DNA from: an uncultured Flavobacteriaceae bacterium
Lineage (GTDB): Bacteria > Bacteroidota > Bacteroidia > Flavobacteriales > Flavobacteriaceae
Assembly: GCA_947501845.1 (NCBI GenBank)
Contig: CANMXP010000012.1
Location: 1 to 64,000, forward strand
Reading direction: 5' to 3'
DNA length: 64,000 nt
Shown in pieces: positions 45,386 to 53,856 of the stretch (within the stretch, counting starts at the first letter, position 1; every line of letters begins with the position of its first letter). Below the pieces are notes generated by a model, which saw nothing but the letters and a program-made list of their open reading frames with translations, searched no databases and was not told where the DNA came from. Both the position numbers and the translations under genes were made by a program.

Positions 45386-47845
45386 TTAATATTTCCACTT
45401 TAGGTTGTTCCGTTCGTCGATATCGAGAAAAATATGCGCTCCTTTTTCGATTTTACCAGCTATAATGAGCTTAGACAACGGAGACCTTAGTTCGGTTCTT
45501 ATAACCCCTCTCAATGGCCTAGCGCCATATTTGGGTGTAAATCCTTTTTTTGCTAAATGGGTAATGGCTTTGTCAGAAAGTTCTAAACGAATCTCTTGCT
45601 TTTCCAATGCTTTAAATAAATCTTTAAGCTGAATTTTAAAAATCTTGGTAACATGCGCTTCAGTGATTGGAGAGAACGGAATGATCTCTGTTAATCGCCC
45701 TAAAAATTCTGGTCTAAAATGATGCCCCATCATTTCTAATAAATCGCTGGATTTAGGAATGATACCTTTGCCAAAAGATTCAATAATATGATTGCTCCCA
45801 ATATTAGAAGTAAATAGGATGACTGCATTTGAAAAATCCCCTTCTTTTCCCAGTCTATCATGTAGTTTACCTTCATCTAAAATTTGAAGAAAAATATCAA
45901 AAACAGAAGGGTGCGCTTTTTCAATTTCATCAAAAAGCACTATAGAATAAGGCTTTTGTCTAATTTTGTTAACAAGCAATCCGCCTTCTTCGTAACCAAC
46001 ATACCCTGGGGGTGCCCCATATAAAAGTGCAGCCGAGTGCTCTTCTTTAAATTCAGACATGTCAAACCTAATAATTGAGGTTTCGGTTTGAAATAAAAAT
46101 TCAGCCAATGCTTTAGCTAATTCTGTTTTACCAGTTCCAGTTGGTCCAGAGAAAAAGAAGGACCCCGTTGGCAAACCTGGTTTGCTTAAGCCTGAACGCG
46201 ATTCTAAAACAGCTTCTGTAATGACTTTAGCGGCATGATCTTGCCCGATAACACGTTTCTGTAATTCGGCTTCCATATTGAGCAATCGCTCTTTTTCGTC
46301 ACTTTGAAGTTTTCCTGTTGGAATCCCTGTCTTATTTGATATCGTAGAAGCGATGTCTGCTTTGGTAATATTTGTTTTTTCTTGACTTGCCTTTTCACTT
46401 AGTAGATCTAGCAGCTTTTCAAGTAAAGTAAAGCCTGTTTCTGGTTCTTTGATGTTTTTATAAAGCAATTCTTCAGGGATATCACTAAATAATAAATAGC
46501 TCAGTTTATTCTTCATTTGAAGATTTAACCAAGCTTGTTCTGCAAGTAACTCATTTGTTTTTAATTCACCATTTTTTAGTGTTTCCAGTTGAAGTTTCAA
46601 AGCCGCTATTTCTGGTTGCGATGTTTGAATCATGAACTTTGTTGCAGACATGGTTCTGTCTATTAAATCGATAGCAGAGTCTGGTAAACTACGTTCTTTA
46701 TTATAACGTTTTGCTAAACGGATGGCTTCTTTTATGCTTTCTTTGTCTAGGTCTAGTTGGTGATGATCAGTATAATACGATATGGTGTTGACAATCATCC
46801 TGAAAGCCTCATCTTCATTAGGCTCCTGTAGACGTATGATTTCAAATTGTCTTGATAAACCTTCGTCGGTTTCAATATGTTTTCTAAACGAATCGTTGGT
46901 AGCTGTTCCAATAATTGTTAAATCACCTTTGACCAGTTCTGCTTTTAAAATATTGGCTAAACCTTGATTTCCAGAATTTTTATCGGTTAAATTATTTAAC
47001 TCATCAATTAAAAGAATAGGCTTGTCAAAATGCTTTACCGCTTCAATGACTTTTTTTAACCGATCTTCAATTTCCCCTTTATAACCTGCACCAGACACCA
47101 AATGAATAAAATCTAACTCAAAAACCCTGGCATTTTTTAAATGTTCTGGAATGGACTCGCTAAGTGTAGCATATGTTAATCCATTTAAAAGAACCGTTTT
47201 CCCTACACCTGGATCTCCCAAGATTAAAACATTTGGTTTAGAGCGCCTTCCAAGGATTTCGGTTATCATTTTAATTTCGGAATCTCGACCAAAAATTTTT
47301 TCAAGAGACTCACTTTTAGCATAAGCAGTTTTGTCTATACAATAGGTTTCTAAAATAGAATTAGAACCTGCATTTTTATTTGCTGTGGAGTTATTCGAAA
47401 CAAAATCTTGAACCTCGGTTGGTTTATGCCCATTTGCAGTAAGGTTATTAATGACCTCAGTGGGAGTAAGGGGCATTGTTTTTAATTGTTCGAATGTAAA
47501 ACCCACACCTGGTGTACATAGTGCTATTAAAACACAAAATTCGTTCATGTCCTCGGCACCAATTTTAAATTTGACGCTTTCTGCTTCATAAAAAACGGCT
47601 TCAATTAAATTATCACGACCAGGGTTTTCTGGAACTTTGGTTGTTCTTGGTAAAGCTTCTAATCTCACTTCCGCCCACTCTTCAATATAATAGGCATCTT
47701 GACCAATACTTTCAATGTATTTCAACATCCCAATGTTTTTATGTAAAAGCGCCTTTAATAAGTGTGGTGATGAATATTCTGCATGTGAATACTCTCTTGC
47801 TATAGCCTGAGAGATATGTATGGTTTCTTCTAATTTATGGGGCAT
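45386..47845 (-). CDS. clpV: T6SS sheath-recycling AAA+ ATPase TssH (ClpV)
   Basis: The 819-residue protein has a Clp N-domain (1-150; AREYSHAEYSSPHLLKALLH). AAA+ domain 1 carries Walker A GDPGVGKT near 210 and Walker B ILLIDELNNL. AAA+ domain 2 carries GPTGTGKTELAKAL near 565 and VLFDEIEKAHPSVFDIFLQILDEG. The C-terminal small domain contains KYGARPLRGVI. The middle helical domain is short, as in ClpV rather than ClpB. It unfolds contracted TssB/TssC for re-use. Its association with tssB-tssC on the same strand supports ClpV over a general chaperone. Confidence 0.9.
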   Translation of the reverse strand: MPHKLEETIHISQAIAREYSHAEYSSPHLLKALLHKNIGMLKYIESIGQDAYYIEEWAEVRLEALPRTTKVPENPGRDNLIEAVFYEAESVKFKIGAEDMNEFCVLIALCTPGVGFTFEQLKTMPLTPTEVINNLTANGHKPTEVQDFVSNNSTANKNAGSNSILETYCIDKTAYAKSESLEKIFGRDSEIKMITEILGRRSKPNVLILGDPGVGKTVLLNGLTYATLSESIPEHLKNARVFELDFIHLVSGAGYKGEIEDRLKKVIEAVKHFDKPILLIDELNNLTDKNSGNQGLANILKAELVKGDLTIIGTATNDSFRKHIETDEGLSRQFEIIRLQEPNEDEAFRMIVNTISYYTDHHQLDLDKESIKEAIRLAKRYNKERSLPDSAIDLIDRTMSATKFMIQTSQPEIAALKLQLETLKNGELKTNELLAEQAWLNLQMKNKLSYLLFSDIPEELLYKNIKEPETGFTLLEKLLDLLSEKASQEKTNITKADIASTISNKTGIPTGKLQSDEKERLLNMEAELQKRVIGQDHAAKVITEAVLESRSGLSKPGLPTGSFFFSGPTGTGKTELAKALAEFLFQTETSIIRFDMSEFKEEHSAALLYGAPPGYVGYEEGGLLVNKIRQKPYSIVLFDEIEKAHPSVFDIFLQILDEGKLHDRLGKEGDFSNAVILFTSNIGSNHIIESFGKGIIPKSSDLLEMMGHHFRPEFLGRLTEIIPFSPITEAHVTKIFKIQLKDLFKALEKQEIRLELSDKAITHLAKKGFTPKYGARPLRGVIRTELRSPLSKLIIAGKIEKGAHIFLDIDERNNLKWKY

Positions 47846-48371
47846 GTTATCGATTATCTTGAAGATTAAAGATTATTATAAACGATAAATCTACTAAAAA
47901 AGATTGTTTTAAGGAATTTTATTATAAAATAGGTGAGAAAAATAAATCTCAGGTAAGTTTGAATCTGTCAAAGAAAGAAGATTTTTTCTATGATTCTGAG
48001 GAGTAGTGAAGAAAGATTATTTGTTATTGCTTGTCAGCTTGAGGTTGCCCTTTTTTAAACAGCTGGCTCTTTTTGGATCAGTGACTATTGTCTATTACTA
48101 AATGATACCCAAGCATTTTTGTGTTTAAGTTTGGTATGTATGCTTTTCTAATAAATCTCCAGGAATAAAGACATTATTAACAATCATTTAATTAAAGTTT
48201 AAAATTATGATTACATGAATGTCTATTTGTAATTGTAACCTTTGCAAGATCAATTTTGATATATGAAAATAGTCTTGATTTGCCTATTTACCTTAGTAGT
48301 GATTTTTTTATTACCCACCTTAGTAGCTACTATTTTCCCTTAAAATTAAAATGAACTAGCTCCAATACTAT
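47846..48371. other. Intergenic region, 526 bases, right boundary of the T6SS locus
   Basis: The left part is the clpV leader. The rest is AT-rich with no recognised family. A possible 26-codon hydrophobic reading frame at 48263-48343 is the only coding candidate. Confidence 0.5.
48263..48343 (+). CDS. Possible single-pass membrane microprotein
   Basis: An ATG-to-TAA frame encodes 26 residues (MKIVLICLFTLVVIFLLPT..) that are nearly all hydrophobic after one Lys, the profile of a membrane-spanning peptide. It ends 28 nt before the phosphoesterase gene, so it could be a leader peptide or small subunit. It is short enough to occur by chance in AT-rich DNA. Confidence 0.3.
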   Translation: MKIVLICLFTLVVIFLLPTLVATIFP

Positions 48372-49232
48372 ATGAAAAAAAGACCTGTTGATATTGTAGT
48401 GCTTTCCGATACTCATTTGGGAACCTACGGATGTCGTGCTAAAGAATTATTGAAATATTTAAAGTCAATTAATCCAACTACGGTTATACTAAATGGTGAT
48501 ATTATAGATATTTGGCAATTTAGCAAACGGTATTGGCCAAAATCTCATATGAAGGTGGTGAAGCACATTATGACATGGATTTCTAAAGATATAAAAGTGT
48601 ATTATGTTACGGGAAATCATGATGAAATGCTGAGGAAGTTTGTTGGTTTTGAATTAAGCGCTTTCAGCATAGTTAATAAAGTTATGTTGAATGTAGACGA
48701 TAAAAAAGCATGGATATTTCACGGAGATGTATTCGATGTGACCATGCAACACTCTAAATGGATTGCTAAATTGGGTGCTGTAGGTTACGACTCTTTAATT
48801 CTATTAAACAGCGGTATAAATTTCTTTGCATCAAAACTGGGCCGGGAACCTATATCCATGTCCAAAAAAATTAAGAATAGTGTGAAATCTGCTGTAAAAT
48901 TCATTAATAATTTCGAACAGACCGCTGCCGATATTGCCATAGAAAATAATTACGATTATGTAATATGCGGACATATACACCAGCCAGAAATTAAAAAGAT
49001 AGAAACTTCTCATGGTTCTGTTATGTATTTGAATTCAGGCGATTGGATTGAAAACTTAACGGCTTTAGAATATAATAATAAGGCATGGAGCCTTTATAAT
49101 TATGAAGCAGATGAAAGCATGAAAAAAGAACCAAAAGAAAATATAGAGCAGGATGATGAAGAATCTCAAGTACTGGAGAATAAAGAACTTTTTCAGAACC
49201 TGATAAAGGAATTTCAATCTATTAAAAAATAA
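48372..49232 (+). CDS. LpxH-like metallophosphoesterase (UDP-2,3-diacylglucosamine pyrophosphatase-like)
   Basis: The 286-residue protein has all metallophosphoesterase blocks: SDTHLG (residues 10-15), NGDIIDIW (about 40), TGNHDE (about 79), a middle HGD and GHIHQPE (about 196). The IWQFSKRYWPKSH segment and overall pattern match the UDP-diacylglucosamine pyrophosphatase-like group. It also has a charged C-terminal tail. Without signal peptide it is cytoplasmic. It leads a tight operon with a MurG-like glycosyltransferase (12 nt gap), pointing to lipid or glycolipid chemistry. Confidence 0.82.
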   Translation: MKKRPVDIVVLSDTHLGTYGCRAKELLKYLKSINPTTVILNGDIIDIWQFSKRYWPKSHMKVVKHIMTWISKDIKVYYVTGNHDEMLRKFVGFELSAFSIVNKVMLNVDDKKAWIFHGDVFDVTMQHSKWIAKLGAVGYDSLILLNSGINFFASKLGREPISMSKKIKNSVKSAVKFINNFEQTAADIAIENNYDYVICGHIHQPEIKKIETSHGSVMYLNSGDWIENLTALEYNNKAWSLYNYEADESMKKEPKENIEQDDEESQVLENKELFQNLIKEFQSIKK

Positions 49233-49244
49233 AGGTTTACTATA

Positions 49245-50237
49245 ATGAAAGTGCTTTATGCTATTCAAGGTACAGGTAACGGGCATTTAAGTAGAGCCAG
49301 AGATATTATTCCTATACTTCAAAAAAAAAATATAGAGCTGGAAATTCTAATAAGTGGTACACAAGCAGATGTTAATATTCCTTATCCCATCAATTATCAG
49401 TTTAAAGGACTTAGTTTTATTTTTGGAAAAAAAGGAGGTGTTAATATGTGGAGGACTTATTTGAAGGCTAACACCAGACGTCTACAAAAGGAAATAAATA
49501 GCCTTCCAATTGAAAACTATGATATTATTATTAATGATTTTGAACCTGTTTCGGCATGGGCGTGTAAACTAAAGAATAAACCCTGTGTGAGTTTGAGTCA
49601 TCAAGCCGCTGTATTGTCCTCTAGCTCCCCTAAGCCAAAAAAGCAAGACCTTTTAGGGAAGTTGGTTCTTAAAAATTATGCGCCAACAACCAGGCAATAT
49701 GGTTTTCACTTTAAACCTTATCAGGATAACATTTTTACACCTGTAATTAGGCAAGATATTAGAAAGGCGTCATGTAAGACTATGGATCATTATACTGTAT
49801 ATCTGCCTTCTTACAGTGATGAAAAAATACTTAAAATGCTTTCTATGGCTAAAAATGTTAAATGGGATGTTTTTTCTAAACATAATAAAAAAGTCATTGA
49901 TGAAAAGAATATAAGGGTGCAGCCTATAACCAATGAAGCTTTTGTTCAAAGTATGGCCAGTAGTAAGGGCGTTCTCTGTGGCGCAGGTTTTGAGGCACCA
50001 GCAGAAGTACTGTTCTTAAAGAAAAAATTGATGGTCATTCCCATGAAAGGGCAATACGAGCAGCAGTGTAACGCAGCAGCATTAAAAGACATGGGAGTAC
50101 CTGTTATAAAATCTCTTAAAAAGAAACATTTTAGTAAGTTAATGGATTGGATTGAAAGTGATACATATATTGAAGTAAATTACCCTGATATAACCGAAAG
50201 TGTTATTGATCAACTACTTGAAGAATCTCTTCTATAA
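49245..50237 (+). CDS. MurG-like (GT28-type) glycosyltransferase
   Basis: The 330-residue protein has a GT-B layout. The N-terminal AIQGTGNGHLSRARDIIPIL is the Gly-rich acceptor-side loop. The C-terminal VLCGAGFEAPAEVLFLKKKLMVIPMKGQYEQQCNA forms the nucleotide-sugar-binding region, typical of the uncharacterised MJ1255/VC2487-like group. It probably moves a sugar from a nucleotide donor onto a lipid or glycan. It is co-directional with the phosphoesterase and a GH1 enzyme (gaps of 12 and 8 nt). Confidence 0.8.
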   Translation: MKVLYAIQGTGNGHLSRARDIIPILQKKNIELEILISGTQADVNIPYPINYQFKGLSFIFGKKGGVNMWRTYLKANTRRLQKEINSLPIENYDIIINDFEPVSAWACKLKNKPCVSLSHQAAVLSSSSPKPKKQDLLGKLVLKNYAPTTRQYGFHFKPYQDNIFTPVIRQDIRKASCKTMDHYTVYLPSYSDEKILKMLSMAKNVKWDVFSKHNKKVIDEKNIRVQPITNEAFVQSMASSKGVLCGAGFEAPAEVLFLKKKLMVIPMKGQYEQQCNAAALKDMGVPVIKSLKKKHFSKLMDWIESDTYIEVNYPDITESVIDQLLEESLL

Positions 50238-50245
50238 AGCCCATC

Positions 50246-51613
50246 ATGGATTTGAATAATTCGGAACCTAACTTTGACTTACATTCTCAAGATTTTGGAA
50301 ACGATTTTGTATGGGGCGTGTCTACTGCAGCCTATCAAATTGAAGGTGCTCATAATATACATGGAAAAGGAGCCTCAATATGGGATGAGTTCACAACTAA
50401 AAAAGGGACTACCTTTCAAGGGCAGCACGCTCAGATAAGCTGTGATTTTTATAATAATTTCAAAGACGATATTTTGTTAATGAAAGCTATGAATATTAAG
50501 CACTTCAGGTTTTCATTTGCATGGTCCAGAATAATACCGAATGGGTATGGAGCGGTAAGTCAAGAAGGTATTGCTTTTTACAATCGTGTTATAGACTTTT
50601 GTTTAGAATGTGGTATGACACCGTGGGTAACTCTCTATCATTGGGATCTACCTCAGGCTTTACAAGAAAAAGGTGGCTGGGTAAATAGAGATGTGGTGAG
50701 TTGGTTTGAACAATTTGTAACGGTATGTGCAAAACAATTTGGAGATCGTGTGAAACATTGGATGGTATTAAACGAGCCCATGGTTTTCACTGGTGCTGGT
50801 TATTTTTTGGGAGTACATGCACCTGGTAATAAAGGATTGAAAAACTTTTTACCAGCAGTACACCATGCCGTATTATGTCAGGCTGCGGGTGGGCTGATAT
50901 TACGCAATATGATACCTGATGCTTCCATAGGAACCACATTTTCTTGCTCACAAATTACCCCATATAGAAATACTTTCAAAGACATTTTAGCCGCAAAAAA
51001 GGCCAATGCATTACTTAATAGGCTTTTTATAGAACCTTCTTTGGGTTTGGGATATCCATTAGATACTGTTCCTGTACTTGAGCGTATACAAGATTATCAA
51101 AAAGTAGAGGATGAGGTAAACGCTGTTTTTGATTTTGATTTTATAGGTGTACAGAATTATACCAGAGAGGTTATAAAACACAGTTATTTTGTTCCTCACA
51201 TTCATGCTAAAATTGTAAAAGCCTCCAAACGTAGAGTTAAAACGACATTAATGGATTGGGAGGTTTATCCCCCAAGTATTTACAATATGATAGCACAATT
51301 TAATAAGTACAAAGGGGTTAAAAAGATTATTATTACTGAAAACGGTGCTGCTTTTACCGATAAATTAAGTAACGGCAAAGTACATGACCTAGAAAGGCTT
51401 CACTATTTGCAATCGCATATTCAGCAAGTACACCGAGCTAAAAAAGATGGCTTTAATGTTGACGGTTACTTTGTGTGGACTTTTACCGATAACTTTGAAT
51501 GGGCAGAAGGGTATCGTCCTAGATTTGGATTAGTACATACCAATTTTGAAACACAGGAACGCATCATTAAATCATCAGGGAAGTGGTATAAAGGTTTCTT
51601 AGAAAATCCATAA
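50246..51613 (+). CDS. GH1 family glycosidase (beta-glucosidase-like)
   Basis: The 455-residue protein is a normal-length GH1 enzyme. The N-terminal signature is FVWGVSTAAYQIEGAHN, the acid/base Glu sits in VLNEPMV (about residue 177) and the nucleophile Glu in IITENGAAF (about 365). WTFTDNFEWAEGYRPRFGL forms the aglycone end. It lacks a signal peptide, so it acts inside the cell. Being operonic with a phosphoesterase and a glycosyltransferase, it might trim or transfer sugars on a glycolipid rather than feed on disaccharides; this is an inference. Confidence 0.9.
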   Translation: MDLNNSEPNFDLHSQDFGNDFVWGVSTAAYQIEGAHNIHGKGASIWDEFTTKKGTTFQGQHAQISCDFYNNFKDDILLMKAMNIKHFRFSFAWSRIIPNGYGAVSQEGIAFYNRVIDFCLECGMTPWVTLYHWDLPQALQEKGGWVNRDVVSWFEQFVTVCAKQFGDRVKHWMVLNEPMVFTGAGYFLGVHAPGNKGLKNFLPAVHHAVLCQAAGGLILRNMIPDASIGTTFSCSQITPYRNTFKDILAAKKANALLNRLFIEPSLGLGYPLDTVPVLERIQDYQKVEDEVNAVFDFDFIGVQNYTREVIKHSYFVPHIHAKIVKASKRRVKTTLMDWEVYPPSIYNMIAQFNKYKGVKKIIITENGAAFTDKLSNGKVHDLERLHYLQSHIQQVHRAKKDGFNVDGYFVWTFTDNFEWAEGYRPRFGLVHTNFETQERIIKSSGKWYKGFLENP

Positions 51614-51661
51614 GTGAATCACCTAAAATCATGTTTGTTTTCTTAAGATTTTATAGCAAAA

Positions 51662-52993
51662 CTAAATACCCCAACGCATACCAAAAGAGATTCTACTTCG
51701 GTCTTTAAATTGTCCAAAAAGATTACTTTCATTTCCATAGAATATGCTGCTACCCAGAAATAATTGCGTATTAGTATCAACCCAATAACTAATTTGGGGT
51801 TTCATATAGCCATCCCCATGATTTGCATTCTGAACCCAAAGCATTTCAGCATTAAAAGCATCATTCATCATTTCTCTGGAAACTTTTAGAGATATATTTG
51901 TTTCAAAGAGATCTCTGTTATAAGGTAAAATATTATCGGTTATAATATCGCTAAATAATTGGGCACTAATTATATTTTCTCCTTTTATATAATCTATGCC
52001 AATAGCAGATTTAAATATATTACTGGTTTCGATGCCACGAGCGGCATTTAGGTTTGTTGAAGGTAAATTTTGATTGAAAATATAAATAACCTCACCTCTA
52101 AAGGTTAAAGAACCAAATACTTTATTAAATGTCCCGCCAATTAAATGTTGTCGTTCAAATTTTGGGTTTATTGCTACAAATGGATTATTGGTTTCTGTAG
52201 TTTGCAGTTCGTTGTAAAAAGTTGGTAAATCATCATAATAGTAAAAATAATTTAATGATAAATCCCAACCTTTAGTGAAGGTGCTTAATTTAAAACCAAT
52301 ATCTGAGTCGTTTATAAAACGCTTGGGTTTTTCTACTTTATTTATAACTGCTGGAATACCTTCTGGGGGTAATTGAAATAAGTTTTTGGTAAAAAACGGT
52401 GCATCAAAACCTTGTGTAATATGGTAGGTATTGTCTGGAATCCAAACCAATTGTACGCCAATGTTCCCTATATCGAATTCCGCTTTCAAGGACCAAAGCG
52501 GAATTCGACTGTCTTCAAAATCATCCAAAATAAATTCTCTGAAATTTTGAGGGTTAACAACATCTAATAGTTTTAGCCCATCGGTCTCGCCCCAAACAAT
52601 TTGTTGTTTGCCAATGGTTAAGCGTAATTTGTTTTTAATATTCGTATAGAAAAATAATTCACGCAATTCTAAATTAGTACGGTCGCCTATAAATAAACGT
52701 TTACTAAAATCTGAAACCATATTTTCTTCAGGAACACCCTTTTCTAGATTGTCATTTAGTTCTGTATAAAGTTGACTCTTTAGCACAAATTTTGAACTTC
52801 TGTTGAGTTTATATGAAAATTCAGGTTTTAGAATTATTTCAGACTTTTGAAGCGCATCTTTTTGGAGCTTATACGAAAAATCAGATGCAACAATAAGACT
52901 GGCCTTAAAAGCATCCTTAAATTTATTTTGCTTTTTTTGAGCTTGAACGCCTAACGAGAAAAGCAACCATACTACTATATATTTGTATAACAT
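51662..52993 (-). CDS. DUF1302-like outer-membrane beta-barrel protein
   Basis: The 443-residue protein has a signal peptide ending near GVQAQ and alternating beta strands ending in an aromatic-rich C-terminus (RISFGMRWGI). LRLTIGKQQIVWGETDGLKLLDVVNPQNFREF followed by SRIPLWSLKAEF is the DUF1302 signature. DUF1302 barrels occur with MMPL/RND pumps and LolA-like or DUF1329 proteins in export of hydrophobic molecules. Here all three are adjacent, so it is probably the outer-membrane partner. It is the last gene of the run. Confidence 0.78.
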   Translation of the reverse strand: MLYKYIVVWLLFSLGVQAQKKQNKFKDAFKASLIVASDFSYKLQKDALQKSEIILKPEFSYKLNRSSKFVLKSQLYTELNDNLEKGVPEENMVSDFSKRLFIGDRTNLELRELFFYTNIKNKLRLTIGKQQIVWGETDGLKLLDVVNPQNFREFILDDFEDSRIPLWSLKAEFDIGNIGVQLVWIPDNTYHITQGFDAPFFTKNLFQLPPEGIPAVINKVEKPKRFINDSDIGFKLSTFTKGWDLSLNYFYYYDDLPTFYNELQTTETNNPFVAINPKFERQHLIGGTFNKVFGSLTFRGEVIYIFNQNLPSTNLNAARGIETSNIFKSAIGIDYIKGENIISAQLFSDIITDNILPYNRDLFETNISLKVSREMMNDAFNAEMLWVQNANHGDGYMKPQISYWVDTNTQLFLGSSIFYGNESNLFGQFKDRSRISFGMRWGI

Positions 52994-53025
52994 GCTGTAT
53001 TGTTTTAAAACATTATAAAAATGTG

Positions 53026-53829
53026 TTATATACCGTTAACAAGCGCTTCTTTTGTGAAGGCATCATCACTAATTTTTGTTTGGTAATCGACATCATCAAT
53101 ATGAAAAGTAGTTTCGTGGTTGGTTTTGTGGTTCTTCACATATATCTTATGGTAGGTCCAAATGCCTTGAACTTTTTTAATGTCCGTGATTTCTATTGTT
53201 TTTAAATAATTACCAGCAACGTCCCAATTGTCTGCTTTTCGTAACATCCAAATAGTAACATCAACCCATAATTTGGCTTTGCTATATCCAAGTTCTTTAG
53301 CGATCTCATTGCTTTTTGGGATGCCTTCAATAACAAAACATTCATGTCCATCAATGAGTTCCTTGCCGATAGTTTTATAGTTATAGTCCTCACGGTTAAT
53401 TCTTGTTTCAAGTTTTATATCTTCATAAGTTAAGTCGGTTCCTAAAAAATAGTCCCCTCTGTTAGCTGCTGAGATACGGCGTGTTTTTCGTAGTGCGGGC
53501 ATATATAACCATTGATCATCGTCTAAAGAAGCATCTGGATAATCGTAAGTTAAAAAGGCTGTACCCATAACGCTTTTAGGTGTTAGGTAAAAAATAGCCA
53601 GTCGTTTCTCTTCTCCAAAATATTTACGGATTGATGTGGTTTCTCTAATTCTAATTTTTCCTCTTTTGTCTTTTAATTCCATAGTGAGTTTTCTGCTCAG
53701 GGAAATGCCTTCATTTCTGGCATGTGTTTTATTGGCAATACTTTGTCCAGATGGTAATGTTTGTCCAATACTGTTTATTGGAAATAGTGATCCTATTGCG
53801 ATAAGACTTATTATAAATTTTGTTTTCAT
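53026..53829 (-). CDS. LolA-like outer-membrane lipoprotein-sorting protein
   Basis: The 267-residue periplasmic protein has a signal peptide ending near SIGQT. The LolA-like fold follows (about 45-267; MGTAFLTYDYPDASLDDDQWLYMPALRKTRRIS, GTDLTYEDIK, HECFVIEGIPK). This group is a periplasmic lipid or hydrophobic-molecule carrier that accompanies RND pumps, distinct from housekeeping LolA. It lies between the pump gene (27 nt upstream) and the DUF1302-like barrel. Confidence 0.82.
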   Translation of the reverse strand: MKTKFIISLIAIGSLFPINSIGQTLPSGQSIANKTHARNEGISLSRKLTMELKDKRGKIRIRETTSIRKYFGEEKRLAIFYLTPKSVMGTAFLTYDYPDASLDDDQWLYMPALRKTRRISAANRGDYFLGTDLTYEDIKLETRINREDYNYKTIGKELIDGHECFVIEGIPKSNEIAKELGYSKAKLWVDVTIWMLRKADNWDVAGNYLKTIEITDIKKVQGIWTYHKIYVKNHKTNHETTFHIDDVDYQTKISDDAFTKEALVNGI

Positions 53830-53856
53830 GGTTATAGTTTTTATTTAAGTATGTTT

